DNA of 64,000 nucleotides from Phlyctochytrium arcticum (GCA_025602905.1 JAHLKI010000003.1:682001-746000); one strand, 5' to 3'; shown: positions 34,049 through 46,034, numbered from the stretch's first letter. Program-made: numbers and translations. The notes: a model not told the origin generated them from the letters alone.

Positions 34049-35370
34049 CTAACCATAAGTTTGATGAAGGAACCGACGCCAAGGGACAAAGGGATGAGGC
34101 CGGCGCAGGGGACAATGTTGAAGGACAGCCAGTGTGGAGGATTCTGTCGGGAGGATTGTGGAAGCCGAGGCTGCTGTGGCGGTTATTACGGAAGAAGCAG
34201 GAGGTGGTGCCGATGCAGGGGGTTTGGCTTTATCCCCAAAAAGTTTTGTGACTCTTCGATACACCCTTTTCTTGAAAGCTTCCAACTCAAGCAATTCATA
34301 CTCCAAGGGGTACCATATCTTGGCATTGGCGTAAGGCTTCGCCCATTCCCACCGACGGCCGCTTTGCTGATAGCGCACAGCAAACCAATCGACAATGTTA
34401 TCTTTGCTGGTGGGACGGTTTTCTTTGTTGTCATTCTCATTCACCGTTAACTAACAAGGTGTCAGGAAAAGCAACAAATAATAATATACTGCAAAGAAAA
34501 CTTACCGCTTCGATGGCTGCCTCCGCGTCATCTTTCTGGTTTCTTAACGCTTCCCATCGCTTTTCCAACGTTTTTGGGAGCCGGTATTGGAGATCATGTG
34601 TTAGGAGCAACATCAGCTCCATCAGTGATAGGAACTTCTGTTTTGGGTACGTGAGGGCCGACTTCTGGATCGCCTCAAAGATATCATGCGCTATGGCGCT
34701 CTCCAAATTGTCAAATGGTGCGTTGGTGGGGGCTCTCGGGCGAATTAGAATGATAACTTGCGGGGTGTATTTTTCAGTCTCGCTCTGACTTCTCAATTTC
34801 TGCCGGACCTCGGTGACCTCTGCGGCCATAAGCCCATCCTCCAATGCTGCCTCAAATGGTGTTTGGTCCACAAAGATGCTGGAGTCAATGAGAGCCACGT
34901 ACGCCTTGACGCGTTGTTCAATCGCAGCAAACAATTTGAACCCCAGTATACGCCCATGATCCTTGACATCCTTCACCATGTCTTGGAATTGCGTGACGGC
35001 TGCGTTGTACAAGAGCATGGCTACAAGCGGGCAGTACTGGTCTTTGACATTGGCCTTCCAAGCGATCCCTTCCATCTGCGTCAAGACGTTGCGCAGCAAG
35101 ATACTGTATACTCATCCTTGCTGAATGTGCTACGCGACACATCTAGGAAGTTCATACCCAAACAGTTGAGAAATTCGGCGGACGTGAGCCTTCTGCCTGG
35201 GCGGAGAACAGCAGGTGAGGCAGCCATGAGGGATTGCTTTAAGGGGCCAGCTCTAATTTCCTTCTTTTGCATACCCTTGAGCGACAGCTGCTGGAGATCC
35301 GAGGCTCCGATAGGGTCCTCTGGTAAACCCTCCTCGTTGAGTGGAAAAAAAACTTTCCAGAACGACACTT
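34049..35370 (-). pseudogene. Transposase C-terminal half, left-arm duplicate
   Basis: A minus-strand mirror of 37345-38666. Frames 35368-35081, 35099-34437 and 34444-34049 match those of the right arm apart from a few substitutions. It lacks the catalytic core, which lies only in the spacer, so it cannot encode a transposase alone. Confidence 0.7.
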
Positions 35371-35797
35371 TTGGCTACAGGACCGCAGTGGGTTGGAGAT
35401 TTTTTAGTCCCATGCCTTGCTTTAAGCGACGGATGATTTGCAAGGCATACTCTGTCGTATCCGGAATATCTGGGATGTACTCACGCGTCACCAACGTGTG
35501 CTGCAGGACAGTGAGAATATCGAAATTGTGGATGGATGAGATTCGGCTAAATTTGATTCCGCAGTCGTGGTTGCGCTTGAAATAAGTGGTAGGAAATCGA
35601 CACGCAATACCTCAAACTGAATTGAAGCGCCTACCTTGATTACGAAAAAACTCAAAAGCCTGTGAGCTAGCTCAGGACCTATCTAGCGGTTGCTGAGCTT
35701 CTTGAGCAGGGCGTTGGTGCTTTCTAATCCACTGGTATGAAGGAGTTTAACCTTCTCGTTGTTTTCTTCGTAGGTGTTGGAGCCATTCATGTGCAGG

Positions 35798-36917
35798 AAG
35801 AAAAAAAAACTTTGGGTAAAGACTATACTTCATTTAGCCATATCTGGGAGGTCTGTCCTGGGAGATCACCCCAGCCTTGGCCAGAGCGTTCCCTTACTGT
35901 CTCACTTTGAAGGCGGGATTATCAAGGATGTTGTGGGTGGACATTTACCATAACATCATCGGTCCAAACAGCCTAAACCCTTATCTCCGCACCCTGAAAC
36001 GCGCGAGAAGCGAAAGATGGTCCTACTTGTGCGGCATTTTCAATGCCAGGATGGAAACCCAGTTTTCAACGGTTGAACCGAGCCTTCACCCAACTTCACG
36101 CCCACTAGCGGAATACTTGGCGCAGCAGGACGTCTATGAAGGCAAGGGTCTTCTAAACTGTTGGCTGGCACTCACTGAAGGTGCCCTGGATGTTGCAGAA
36201 GCCACAATGTCCATGTCCAGGGCAAAGAAGTGTATCTCCATAGACGCCACGTACAAATATTCCAGCCATATTTGCGTGTACGACCCAGCACCCGGAAAAC
36301 ACAACACCCCCGAGTCAATGAAAAGACTTCATATAGTCCACAATGAAATCGGGCAAATTCTGCATATCGCTTTCATTGGCAGTGAAAGCCATGAGCACAT
36401 AGGACCAACGTTAGACAAAGTTCTTGCAAATGCTGACCAAGAACGATGGACCCCCACAGGTGAGAAAGACTTGATTGGCACCTTGAACATGACTCGTACT
36501 GAGAGCATCTTTAATCAGCGGATCATCCGATAATGCTGATTACCGACAATGTCCATAACGTCCAAGGCCTGGTCAACCAAAAAAATCCCCACATAGAAGT
36601 GAAGCAAGACCCATGGCACCTAATGAACCGGTATTTCAATATGACTTTGGCTAATTATTCGATTGCTAACGACGGCTGCATTGTTTTAATAGGATTTTAT
36701 CTAAGATATCTTACAAGCCTGAACGGCCGCGCGTGGCAGGCGCCCTGAAGGCGGCACTATACACAGAGTCAAAAGACCTCAGACCACCCGAAGAAGCAGC
36801 TGTTGCTTTCGAGACAGCATGCCAAAGTGTGGACCGCAACAATAGTATTAGTGCGGCCTCTTTGGAAAAGTGGAGTGGCACGGTGGAGGCAAATGCCCAG
36901 CTGATTCGGGATGGCTG
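35798..36917 (+). other. Unique 1,120-bp spacer of the inverted repeat
   Basis: Single-copy centre between the two arms; it carries the catalytic part of the transposase (see 35877-38666). Confidence 0.85.
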
Positions 36918-38666
36918 CCTGCACATGAATGGCTCCAACACCTACGAAGAAAACAACGAGAAGGTTAAACTCCTTCATACCAGTGGATTAGAAAGCACCA
37001 ACGCCCTGCTCAAGAAGCTCAGCAACCGCCAGATGGGTCCTGAGCTAGCTCTCAGGCTTTTGAGTTTTTTCGTAATCAAGGTAGGCGCTTCAATTCAGTT
37101 TGAGGTATTGCGTGTCGATTTCCTACCACTTATTTCAAGCCCAACCACGACTGCGGAATCAAATTTAGCCGAATCCCATCCATCCACAATTTCGATATTC
37201 TCACTGTCCTGCAGCACACGTTGGTGACGCGTGAGTACATCCCAGATATTCCGGATACGACAGAGTATGCCTTGCAAATCATCCGTCGCTTAAAGCAAGG
37301 CATGGGACTAAAAAATCTCCAACCCACTGCGGTCCTGTAGCCAAAAGTGTCGTTCTGGAAAGTTTTTTTTCCACTCAACGAGGAGGGTTTACCAGAGGAC
37401 CCTATCGGAGCCTCGGATCTCCAGCAGCTGTCGCTCAAGGGTATGCAAAAGAAGGAAATTAGAGCTGGCCCCTTAAAGCAATCCCTCATGGCTGCCTCAC
37501 CTGCTGTTCTCCGCCCAGGCAGAAGGCTCACGTCCGCCGAATTTCTCAACTGTTTGGGTATGAACTTCCTAGATGTGTCGCGTAGCACATTCAGCAAGGA
37601 TGAGTATACAGTATCTTGCTGCGCAACGTCTTGACGCAGATGGAAGGGATCGCTTGGAAGGCCAATGTCAAAGACCAGTACTGCCCGCTTGTAGCCATGC
37701 TCTTGTACAACGCAGCCGTCACGCAATTCCAAGACATGGTGAAGGACGTCAAGGATCATGGGCGTATACTGGGGTTCAAATTGTTTGCTGCGATTGAACA
37801 ACGCGTCAAGGCGTACGTGGCTCTCATTGACTCCAGCATCTTTGTGGACCAAACACCATTTGAGGCAGCATTGGAGGATGGGCTTATGGCCGCAGAGGTC
37901 ACCGAGGTCCGGCAGAAATTGAGAAGTCAGAGCGAGACTGAAAAATACACCCCGCAAGTTATCATTCTAATTCGCCCGAGAGCCCCCACCAACGCACCAT
38001 TTGACAATTTGGAGAGCGCCATAGCGCATGATATCTTTGAGGCGATCCAGAAGTCGGCCCTCACGTACCCAAAACAGAAGTTCCTATCACTGATGGAGCT
38101 GATGTTGCTCCTAACACATGATCTCCAATACCGGCTCCCAAAAACGTTGGAAAAGCGATGGGAAGCGTTAAGAAACCAGAAAGATGACGCGGAGGCAGCC
38201 ATCGAAGCGGTAAGTTTTCTTTGCAGTATATTATTATTTGTTGCTTTTCCTGACACCTTGTTAGTTAACGGTGAATGAGAATGACAACAAAGAAAACCGT
38301 CCCACCAGCAAAGATAACATTGTCGATTGGTTTGCTGTGCGCTATCAGCAAAGCGGCCGTCGGTGGGAATGGGCGAAGCCTTACGCCAATGCCAAGATAT
38401 GGTACCCCTTGGAGTATGAATTGCTTGAGTTGGAAGCTTTCAAGAAAAGGGTGTATCGAAGAGTCACAAAACTTTTTGGGGATAAAGCCAAACACCCTGC
38501 GTCGGCACCACCTCCTGCTTCTTCCGTAATAACCGCCACAGCAGCCTCGGCTTCCACAATCCTCCCGACAGAATCCTCCACACTGGCTGTCCTTCAACAT
38601 TGTCCCCTGCGCCAGCCTCATCCCTTTGTCCCTTGGCGTCGGTTCCTTCATCAAACTTATGGTTAG
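35877..38666 (+). pseudogene. DDE transposase of the inverted-repeat element
   Basis: The core lies in the spacer: AFPYCLTLKAGLSRMLWVDI, then D1 in ISIDATYKYSSHICVYDPA (about 36245), then after a frame change near 36531 D2 in LITDNVHNVQG with DPWHLMNRY (about 36540-36630). An intron ends at about 36692, and LLHTSGLESTNALLKKL probably bears the Glu. It continues into the right arm with EYIPDIPDTTEYALQIIRRL, a 220-aa frame (37616-38278) and, after an intron (38209-38262), a final exon to 38666. The order of blocks resembles the DUF6729-type DDE proteins, the same clan as the exonuclease element at 47-52 kb. Frameshifts make this copy inactive unless further introns exist. Confidence 0.65.
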
Positions 38667-39852
38667 GTAAGAACAAGAATTTAGCCTCCAATTGTTAAAT
38701 TCTATACATTAAAATAGAATCCGTCCGAACCACGTGCCCCACGTGACCTGTTCGGACTCCAAAATCTTTGGGCAAATCCTCGAGGCCGTAGGCCGAGTCC
38801 CAAAGCCATATTTGCTACACATGAGCGTGGGAAATCACATTGCATCTTGGCATGGCAGTTGGTAAGTGATGGAGGGCCTTGAGTTGAAATCTCTGGGCAA
38901 ATTCTTGAGGACGTAGGCCGAGTCCGAAAGCCAGATTACATCTTGGCATGGCCTGAGCGTTGGAAAATAGATGGCATCTTGGCATGGCCGTTTGTGAGTG
39001 ATGCAGGGAATGAGTATCAATGGTGGAATGGCATTGACTGGGCGGGTATTGCACACAGCCTTGATTTCCAAAGCCAACCCAAGATGGGAGGGGGGTTTGC
39101 ACACAGCCATGGTTTTAGAGGAGCGCTCAATGGAATTGGCAGTGAGAATGACCAGGGGCATTCTGTATATGGAACCTCTGCCATTTTTTTGCAGACTTCC
39201 TCTGTGTTTGGTTTACATTCGTCTCTGTATTGGGCTTAGCCCCATACCTGGCATATCCTCGTTGTATATAAACCTGCTGTTTCTAGAGCCACCAAAGAAG
39301 AAGAGAAAGGTCGCCTTGCGGTGCAATTCGTGCAAGGGGAAAGGCAAGATATGCAATGGTGCGCAAAATGGCTGTGAACGACAATGCCCATACTGCAGTT
39401 CCAACAAAAGAACGTGTAATGGGACAGAACTCCGGTGCGAGAAAAGAGTGACCGCGAAGGATGGTAACATTCTGAGTCTGTTTGGCCCTGCTTCTTCCTC
39501 CAAGTCGTCTTGACTCTGGCGCAGATTCCTTCAGCAAGTCCTAGTTTATTTATCTTTTTAGTTTAGCTCCTTAATCATAGTTTGTAGTGTAGTTTCCTTC
39601 TCTTTCTCACATTTTCTCCGGTTTCCTTTCTACTCTTTGCCATAAAATATAGTCTATCTCTCTGCAAATTTTGGATGCCTTGATGGAAGTTGATTTGTTT
39701 TTGGAATTGTGACGCATTGCGCGCCCCGTTGCCGCGGAGTGCCCGCAACGCGTCCGTCGGTCACTGCATGACTTTGCCAGGTGCCGAATTTTGCGTAACT
39801 TTGCCACTAGGACAGTCCTAGGACAAGAACGTCCCACCCATTGTTGCTGGCT
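36918..39852 (+). repeat. Right arm of the 2,935-bp inverted repeat
   Basis: Partner of 32863-35797. The outer end reads GTCCCACCCATTGTTGCTGG near 39832-39851. The flanks outside the two arms show no target-site duplication. Confidence 0.9.
39283..39513 (+). CDS. Cys-rich basic exon with PKKKRKV
   Basis: This frame opens near an intron acceptor (TTTCTAG at about 39283-39289) and encodes EPPKKKRKVALRCNSCKGKG and then Cys pairs (NGCERQCPYCSSNKRTC, LRCEKR), ending at TGA 39511-39513. Eight Cys in about 50 residues suggest a zinc-binding domain. The basic PKKKRKV is a classical nuclear localisation sequence. It may be the last exon of the transposase or a separate small gene of the element. Present in both arms. 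Confidence 0.45.
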   Translation, partial: LEPPKKKRKVALRCNSCKGKGKICNGAQNGCERQCPYCSSNKRTCNGTELRCEKRVTAKDGNILSLFGPASSSKSS

Positions 39853-40475
39853 CCAAGTGGCGGCTACTCAATGGAACGGTCCGGACAGTGGTGAAAATTC
39901 AACTGAATCTGGCAGGAAGTACAACGGAGTCAACTCTTGCAAATGGCCGGCGAATCTTAGTATCTGACACCTTGCCCGACGTTGTTTTTGTTGCCCTGCA
40001 TGGATACAAACAAGTGCAGTTACAACCGAATCAGCCACCGGGAGTGATTGGGGTCCAACCATTCAAAACGACAAGTGCCATAGAGATATTGCTACCTCAC
40101 CGACGATTCCGAGTTCACGTTATGCAGCAGCCAACGGTGTTAACTTTCAGTTTGACGGTGGACAAGTGCCAAGGACTCACATTGCCCGGGGTGATACTGG
40201 CGCCAATGTTGACACCACATTGAAAGAACCCCCAAAGAACGTCCATGTATGTAGCATGGTCCCGCGGCACGTCTCTGCAAGGAACCAAGGCGACACGACT
40301 CCTGCAACCATTGACGGCTGAAGACATTGCATATTTCCAGCTGAACACGGCGCTGACAACTGAGATTCAGCATCTGGGCAGACTGGCAGGTAGTACAGTG
40401 GAAAAGATTCAAAAGTTTTCAGTTTGCAGGAGGAAAGCAGAGGCATACATAGCATTGTTCACGGATAGTTTTTGA
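39853..40475 (+). pseudogene. PIF1-like helicase C-terminal fragment
   Basis: One frame (SKWRLLNGTVRTVVKIQLNL onward) contains LTFSLTVDKCQGLTLPGVIL (helicase motif V region) and, past a TGA at 40221-40223, MYVAWSRGTS (motif VI region), ending at 40475. It begins exactly where the right arm of the inverted repeat ends. The sequence is not the missing tail of the Helitron helicase by its linker, so it is probably from another PIF1-family gene. Confidence 0.6.
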
Positions 40476-41276
40476 AAGAGGATCGGGGTTGCGAAAACAT
40501 AGATGTACATAAGATGATATAGAGTTAGAATAGAGCGACGCAAAATAAAGTAGATAGATTACTCCCAAATAAAAACGGTTGCAGACTTTCAGCAAAATAT
40601 TTAAAGGAAAACTGGCAGAAGTTGGGAGCATACATCGACTGACAGTGGTGGGATCAGTCTGATGAGGATGTGTGGCATTGTGTGCAGGAGTGTGCAGGAG
40701 CTACAGTCAACATGCACAGCCTGTCCGTATGCGCGTCGCCTCTTTGTTCCAGCGTATCCGGCTGAGAGCGTTCCACTGAGCAAGGTCCAATTGTAGCGCA
40801 CCAATGATGGCGATTTGTACAGCATGTGGGCAAGGACTCAGGACACGGAGGTTGCAGCCTTGCCAGCAGTGCTCGCGTAATCGGGTGCAAATTGCAATCC
40901 CGACACAAGACGCGCTGGGCCAAATCGGAAAATGCTGGTAGAGACCAAAAATATTCTCGACAGGCAGGGCAGAGCAGCAGAAGAAAACAGCCCAAGGACA
41001 AAGTATTAGTGGTGGAGAAGGTTTTTTGAAAATTTTAAAAATCATAGTTCATGAATAGATCCACAAAGGTTTAGATGAACAGTACAGCAAGGTAAACAAA
41101 GGAATCAAAAAGATTGAAGAAAAACAAACAAATAAGGTGACTGTGCCAGGCAAAAAGGGGACACTTGGCAAACCCTGAGACCCCCTAACACTCTGGTTTA
41201 GACCAGAGATCACCCACCCAGCCCACTGGCCAATATCTGATGAAAAACAAGATCTATTTCGTTATTGATTTGTAGA
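40476..41276. other. Non-coding stretch
   Basis: No gene supported. It contains a small palindrome CTGGTTTAGACCAG near 41192 and A-rich tracts. It ends in a candidate intron acceptor (GATTTGTAG) before the next exon. Confidence 0.35.
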
Positions 41277-41590
41277 CAGAATGGGATAGTAGTTTCCAAG
41301 GAGGCGTAGCTATCAAGGACTTGGAGCGGTTGAAGGAGCAGGACCCTACCCGCAATTGGCATGGAAGAGGGGCTGTAGGTGCCAAGAACGCAAAGGCATG
41401 GTACAGGCGCAAGTTCATCATTGAAATATCATCCGTCTGTCTGTGGAGAAAAACCTGTCCAAAAGGGCTGGCGGAATCTTGTAAGGGGAAGAAATTGAAG
41501 AAAGGTGCAACACTGCAAGCTATAAATCTCATTCTGATGACTGACAACGAGGCCCGGTGTAATTGGTTGGCGGAAATCCAATGGCAGTAG
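41277..41590 (+). CDS. GCR1_C-like domain exon, isolated
   Basis: The frame TEWDSSFQGGVAIKDLERL ... NAKAWYRRKFIIEI ... ATLQAINLIL has the spacing of the GCR1_C DNA-binding domain (tryptophan, GG, basic W/Y-RRK helix), found in fungal transcription regulators and beside Crypton-type recombinases. It is preceded by an intron acceptor and ends at TAG 41588-41590. No upstream exon was found, so it is probably a stranded fragment. The family is recognised by eye from about 90 residues. Confidence 0.45.
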
Positions 41591-43187
41591 TGTATCGTAT
41601 TCCATTGTTGCGGATCACCTTTTGGCGTAATTTGTAGCATTTTGATTCCTGGCGTATTTTTTTTTTGATTGAGTTGCTATCTACTATATAATAAAAAATG
41701 GTTTTTGAGGACCATGGCATCAATGTGGCTGCGCCACAATGAGGCCATTGAGCCGGTGGTGTAGCCATCCAGTGAGCCCAATACAACCCAAGTTACCATA
41801 TAATATTGCCGATAACCAGCCAGAAACTGACTGCCTTTCATCATTTTCAAAGTACAGTACATGTCTACTCTGCCTCAAAATTACTCAAAGGTTGCAATTA
41901 CATTAGCCCGGAGCGTAGCGACATTTCCTTCTTGTAGCATATAATTATGTATTTTTTGTTTTCAATAACTTTGTTTGTGAATGTTTTCAGGTTTGTGCAT
42001 GCAGTTGAAGTCTGGTGAAGACACACTTTGCGACAATTGAGACTGGAAAACCTCACTGCTCTTTTGATCATCAATCATCAATCAATCAAATCAGCCCCAA
42101 CTTGGCAGAATAATTCAGCAACGTAGATGTCCTGCTTATAGTGGTGGTTGTGCTGTCTTTATTGTGTGAAAACATGTTGTTGAATAGTTTTTTTAGCTAC
42201 GGGAGTGGTTTTTGCCCAGCCAGAGCTCCAAGACGTTCGGCGTGCTTCGGCATGCCAATCACTTCAGGCCTGGTCATGTGATGTTATTAAAAACCGTTAC
42301 AGTTTCTTATGAAACCACTGCCCTTCCTTCCTCATCTTTTGGCCTCTTCCCTCCACAGATGTGAATCATATGTGCAAAACTTCTGTACACCCGGAGCAAA
42401 TCTGTATTGCAGAATAAGCCTGTTGAATGGTCATTTGGCTACACTGTTGGTTGTGAACGGGCCGTTTGGGGGCGATGATGACATCAAATCTGCAAAAAAG
42501 AATCGGCCCTGCATAAGGTGTCTTTCCCATCACCGTCTACAGCGTTGGTATTTGTCTGTACTCACCTTGGATGCCTGTATTGTCCTTAATGGTGGTAGCA
42601 GTAGCTGCTTCCACCGGAACCACCGTTGGATTTATGGCATCATTGTTGTTATAGACTGCTTCTTTTGATTTTCCAGCTGCATCTCCGCATATGCAGGATC
42701 CGTTGCAGGCTTCTCCGTACCCTAGACGCTAATAATGCGGTAGCGCAAGAGAGAAGAACACCAGTGTGACCATTTTGTATTGCTATCAGCGGGATTGACA
42801 ACCCTTCTCCCTTGCTAAAATGCATCTTGAAGTAGTGGTAGCCTTGCCAATACCCTTGATGGTGCCCAATTGGATGGCTGATACATGCTCGGCTGGCAGA
42901 AGGAATCCTACATGCAAATTCTCCATGCCTGAAAACCAGAGTTTTCGAGCAGAGCTGTGCGCCTGTGCTAGATTGTGCCCTAAAGCGGCCAAATTATGCA
43001 GGTCACATGCCAAAGGTTGGATTTGGCTGAGGCTGAGGTCGGATATAGTTGCTGCTCCTTAAAAGGCCCTTTTGTTGATGACTCAAAACCAACCTCATCC
43101 CGTTGCTTTCCAAAGGACCCGCTTTTTCCCGCTTTCAAAGTAAGGCCTTCTCCAAACCTGAGTCAAGCCCCCGACAGGCCCGGACAT
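41591..43187. other. Stretch with weak minus-strand coding signs
   Basis: A minus-strand frame at 43013-42786 (75 aa, LHNLAALGHNLAQAHSSARK) and another near 42720-42570 (AGKSKEAVYNNNDAINPTVV, then a GTGAGT donor) could be exons of one unrecognised gene, but I could not join them with confidence. The rest is AT-rich and featureless. Confidence 0.25.
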
Positions 43188-43200
43188 CTCAGCGCAACCC
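43188..43200 (+). repeat. Candidate left terminus of element B
   Basis: CTCAGCGCAACCC, identical to the first 13 bases of element A, 414 bp upstream of the element B start. A matching right terminus was not found with certainty (only a weak GGTTTGCGC at about 53075). Confidence 0.5.
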
Positions 43201-43206
43201 GACAAT

Positions 43207-43322
43207 GCTGAGGGTTTATCCCAAAGTACTGTCATCAGGTGCCAACGCACCTGTTTCAATCCAAAAAATTGTGACTTGCCGCTTTCCGGCTCCGTCCGAT
43301 TCCGATTGATAAACCCTCAGCA
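43207..43322. repeat. 15-bp perfect inverted repeat, 116 bp across
   Basis: TGCTGAGGGTTTATC (43207-43220 plus one base) and GATAAACCCTCAGCA (43308-43322). It lies just inside the candidate left end of element B and could be a small MITE or a subterminal repeat. Confidence 0.5.
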
Positions 43323-43601
43323 CCGTTTACAAGCCCATTCATGGGCGCAATGCAGTCAAACAACTTAACAGTGTGAGGCACAGCCCTTGTAAGATCAGGT
43401 AAACCAATCCGACCTTGGGCAACTGAACAGCTTTGCATTTGTATACCCATGACCCATCTCCACATTTTGAGACAAAGTTACTCTACCATCTCTCTCTTGA
43501 ACACATAAACAAGACCAGCTTGGTACAGTTGCCCCCACTAGCAGTTTGTTTGATGCACTCTCATAAGCAATTGTTAGAACTTCGACGTGTACTTGTGAGC
43601 A

Positions 43602-45841
43602 TGCCACCAAAAAGAAAGGTAAGATGCGTGTTGTTTTGATCTCGAAGAGGATCCTTCTCTATATCATGCAAACCGGATTCCCTTGTTATTTTCATTCTTC
43701 TTGATATATCCTCAAAGCGACAAGGTTCGGATCCTTCGGTCTGGTTCAATAATGTCCCGGGAAAACAAGGCACTACAAGCCTGGGTGAGCCAACTGTGGC
43801 ATAAAGACTGCCTCTCGATTCAACCACATCCGACGGCCGGAGGTCGATCGTATGCAGTCCATGGGTCTTTCTTTCCAACTCGGGCAAGGAGCATTGGTTG
43901 TGTATCTTTGCAAAGCCTGCCGCACGCGATGGCAGAAGGCAGGCTTCTTCCAGAACACTTCCATTGCCCAAGCACCAGAAGAAAATTCCTTGGACAATTA
44001 TACTGGCTGACTATGATAATCCAGAAGATCATGCCTCCATTACTGTCAACGTGCCCAGCCAAAGCCAACCACCACCGGAAAGTAGTGCGTCGCTTGCGGA
44101 GTACCGCAATGCCCTGCTGCTGCTATCTGGGAAACCGTTTGAAGGGAACCCATTTGTCAAAATGGATGAGTTTAAGGAGGAAAATCAAAAACTTTATGAA
44201 CTAAAAGCATCGGTATTCTGCCTCTCAGACTTGCATTCAGCATTACACAACAATCGCAAAAAAAGAGCTATAATCTTTTCGATTTGCTACGATGCGGGGA
44301 TCATAGACAGCAAGTGTACCTACTGTACATCAAGTGCTACATAGGTCAAAATCTTCACAATACCAGCTACACAATTCAGCGGCTGTTTTCGCAAATGGGG
44401 ATTTGTTTTCACCCGTCAAAGTCTATCCAACGGGCAAATAAGTTGATTGCTGATTCCCGATAACAGCTGATCCAGGACATCGTTGCTAATCGCCCTCTGC
44501 TGGTCATCTCTATCGATGATTTCCATTGGGCTCATATTCGGGCGCTACCAGCGACTGCTAATACTCCAGGGAAATGTAAACGGCACACACGGCTGCAAAT
44601 TATGCGGTCAAACTGCATCAAACGTTGTCTCCACTTGCCCCGTCATTTGGAAAGGTAGCTACTGAGGTCATTGATATTATGGAAGAGATTTCGAAGGTAA
44701 TCAATTTCCCAACAAAGTCATATGCCAATGTTCGAGGGGGAGAAGTCCTGTCAAAGAAATTGTATGCCTTCAGTATGGTGACAAAGGCAGGTTCCCAAAA
44801 AGGCTTCTATGTTATTGGTAGTGATAACAATCCACTGAAAACATCAGAGGTTTTGCAACCCATTTTGGGGAACATATTTGTGTTCCTAGCAAAGGTCGGA
44901 TACCGGTGTACTGATGGAACTTTCGACAAATCGTTCGTCCTCTGCGGCTATTTCTGTTTGGATGTATGCAAACAAACTTCTAAATTCACCAAGGTTCAGC
45001 ACGATTAAGCAAAATATCTTCTCTGTACCCGATGAGATGCACATAGCTCTGAATGCCCAAGAGGCTGTGCTTAACCACGCCTGGTGTATTATCCATCCAC
45101 TCTGGATTGCGGGTTGTTCTGAGATACAGTAGAAAACATCACGCAAATCAAGATGCAAGCCAAAAGAAGGACTGCAATGTTGGCCCTTGCCATGCGGTCA
45201 TGGCAAGAATGTCGTGAGCAGCTGCTGAGCGAATTTAAAACAGCAGCAGTAAACAACCCACATGCTACCCCTGTCAAGAAAGCATTGATTGAATCTATCA
45301 TTTGGGTGTTTGAGGAAGCAATTCCACTCGCTGTCGATGCACCGTACCTGTTGGCAAGGTGCGACCTTGACAATATCAGAATTTGCCTGGTGCGGCTTTT
45401 CCGATTATTTGTTCGCTTAGAAAAGAAAAACTATGTCAATATCACCATCTTTATGATGGGGCTGGTCGAAAAACTCTGCAAACTACTCCCAGAACAAGTT
45501 GCAGCACTTCTGGCTACTTTTTCAAGCCAGGATTTAGAAGTTTTCCACTCAGTACTGCGCGCAGTGATCCGTTTCCAAAACTCAGCCGCGCAGGTATCCC
45601 GTAAAAGATTACTGATTACCGCCATGGAGGACGATGATGCCATTTCGCAGTTGATTGCCATGACAGAAGGCAAAAAAGAGATGCGCGGGCAGGCAGCCTC
45701 TTTTACCATCCAAGATGGTGTAGCTACCCGGCTGACCCCTTTTGAAAAGGCAATGGAGAACGTTGTCCCTACAATGAAGGAGCACCTTCTGGCGATGTTT
45801 TCTACCCTTTTCACTTTCTCTTTTGAGATTGACGGGAAGAG
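43602..45841 (+). pseudogene. Element B transposase candidate, 5' part, decayed
   Basis: A copy of the element A gene: MPPKRK followed at once by a GTAAGA donor (as MPPKKK in A), then homologous blocks in shifting frames: KRAIIFSICYDAGIIDSKC, PLLVISIDDFHWAHIRALP, NVRGGEVLSKKLYAFSMVTK, a CLDVYANKLLNSP-like stretch, and a long frame 45153-45841 including SSQDLEVFHSVLRAVIRF. Lesions include a TAA at 44461-44463 and several 1-nt shifts. At 45833-45841 (CGGGAAGAG) it is cut by a large insertion and resumes at 52435. It is more decayed than element A. Confidence 0.7.
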
Positions 45842-46034
45842 GGATATATTTGAGAAGGAAAAAAATCCCGCACCAGCGGGATTTTTTTTGGTCGAGTGGG
45901 TTTGGGACTTGCGTCAAATGCCAAGGGTTTCAGTTGGAATCCTGCTCTGTACACCTTTTTTAACTAGCCTTCAAATGAAAAATTGCATGGTTGTGAAGAC
46001 AGGAAAAGATTCCAAAGCCTTATAATAGAACATA

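Larger units (their letters stand above)
32863..35797 (-). repeat. Left arm of a 2,935-bp inverted repeat
   Basis: Every position x pairs with 72715-x in the right arm (36918-39852) with no indel that I can find. Base differences are scattered (for example Cys/Arg, Trp/Gly and Pro/His changes in the encoded frames), roughly a few percent. The arm holds, on the minus strand, a duplicate of the C-terminal half of the transposase and of the Cys-rich exon. Confidence 0.9.

Noticed and set aside
39283..39513. PKKKRKV as a sign of vector or construct contamination
   Set aside because: It occurs in both natural arms with native introns and Cys-rich context and no vector sequence around it.
32863..39852. 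Inverted repeat as a pure assembly artefact
   Set aside because: Scattered substitutions between arms would not arise from duplicating one sequence; long reads are still needed to be sure.
42309..42668. 119-aa plus-strand ORF as a gene
   Set aside because: No family features, and the opposite strand has more coding-like composition.
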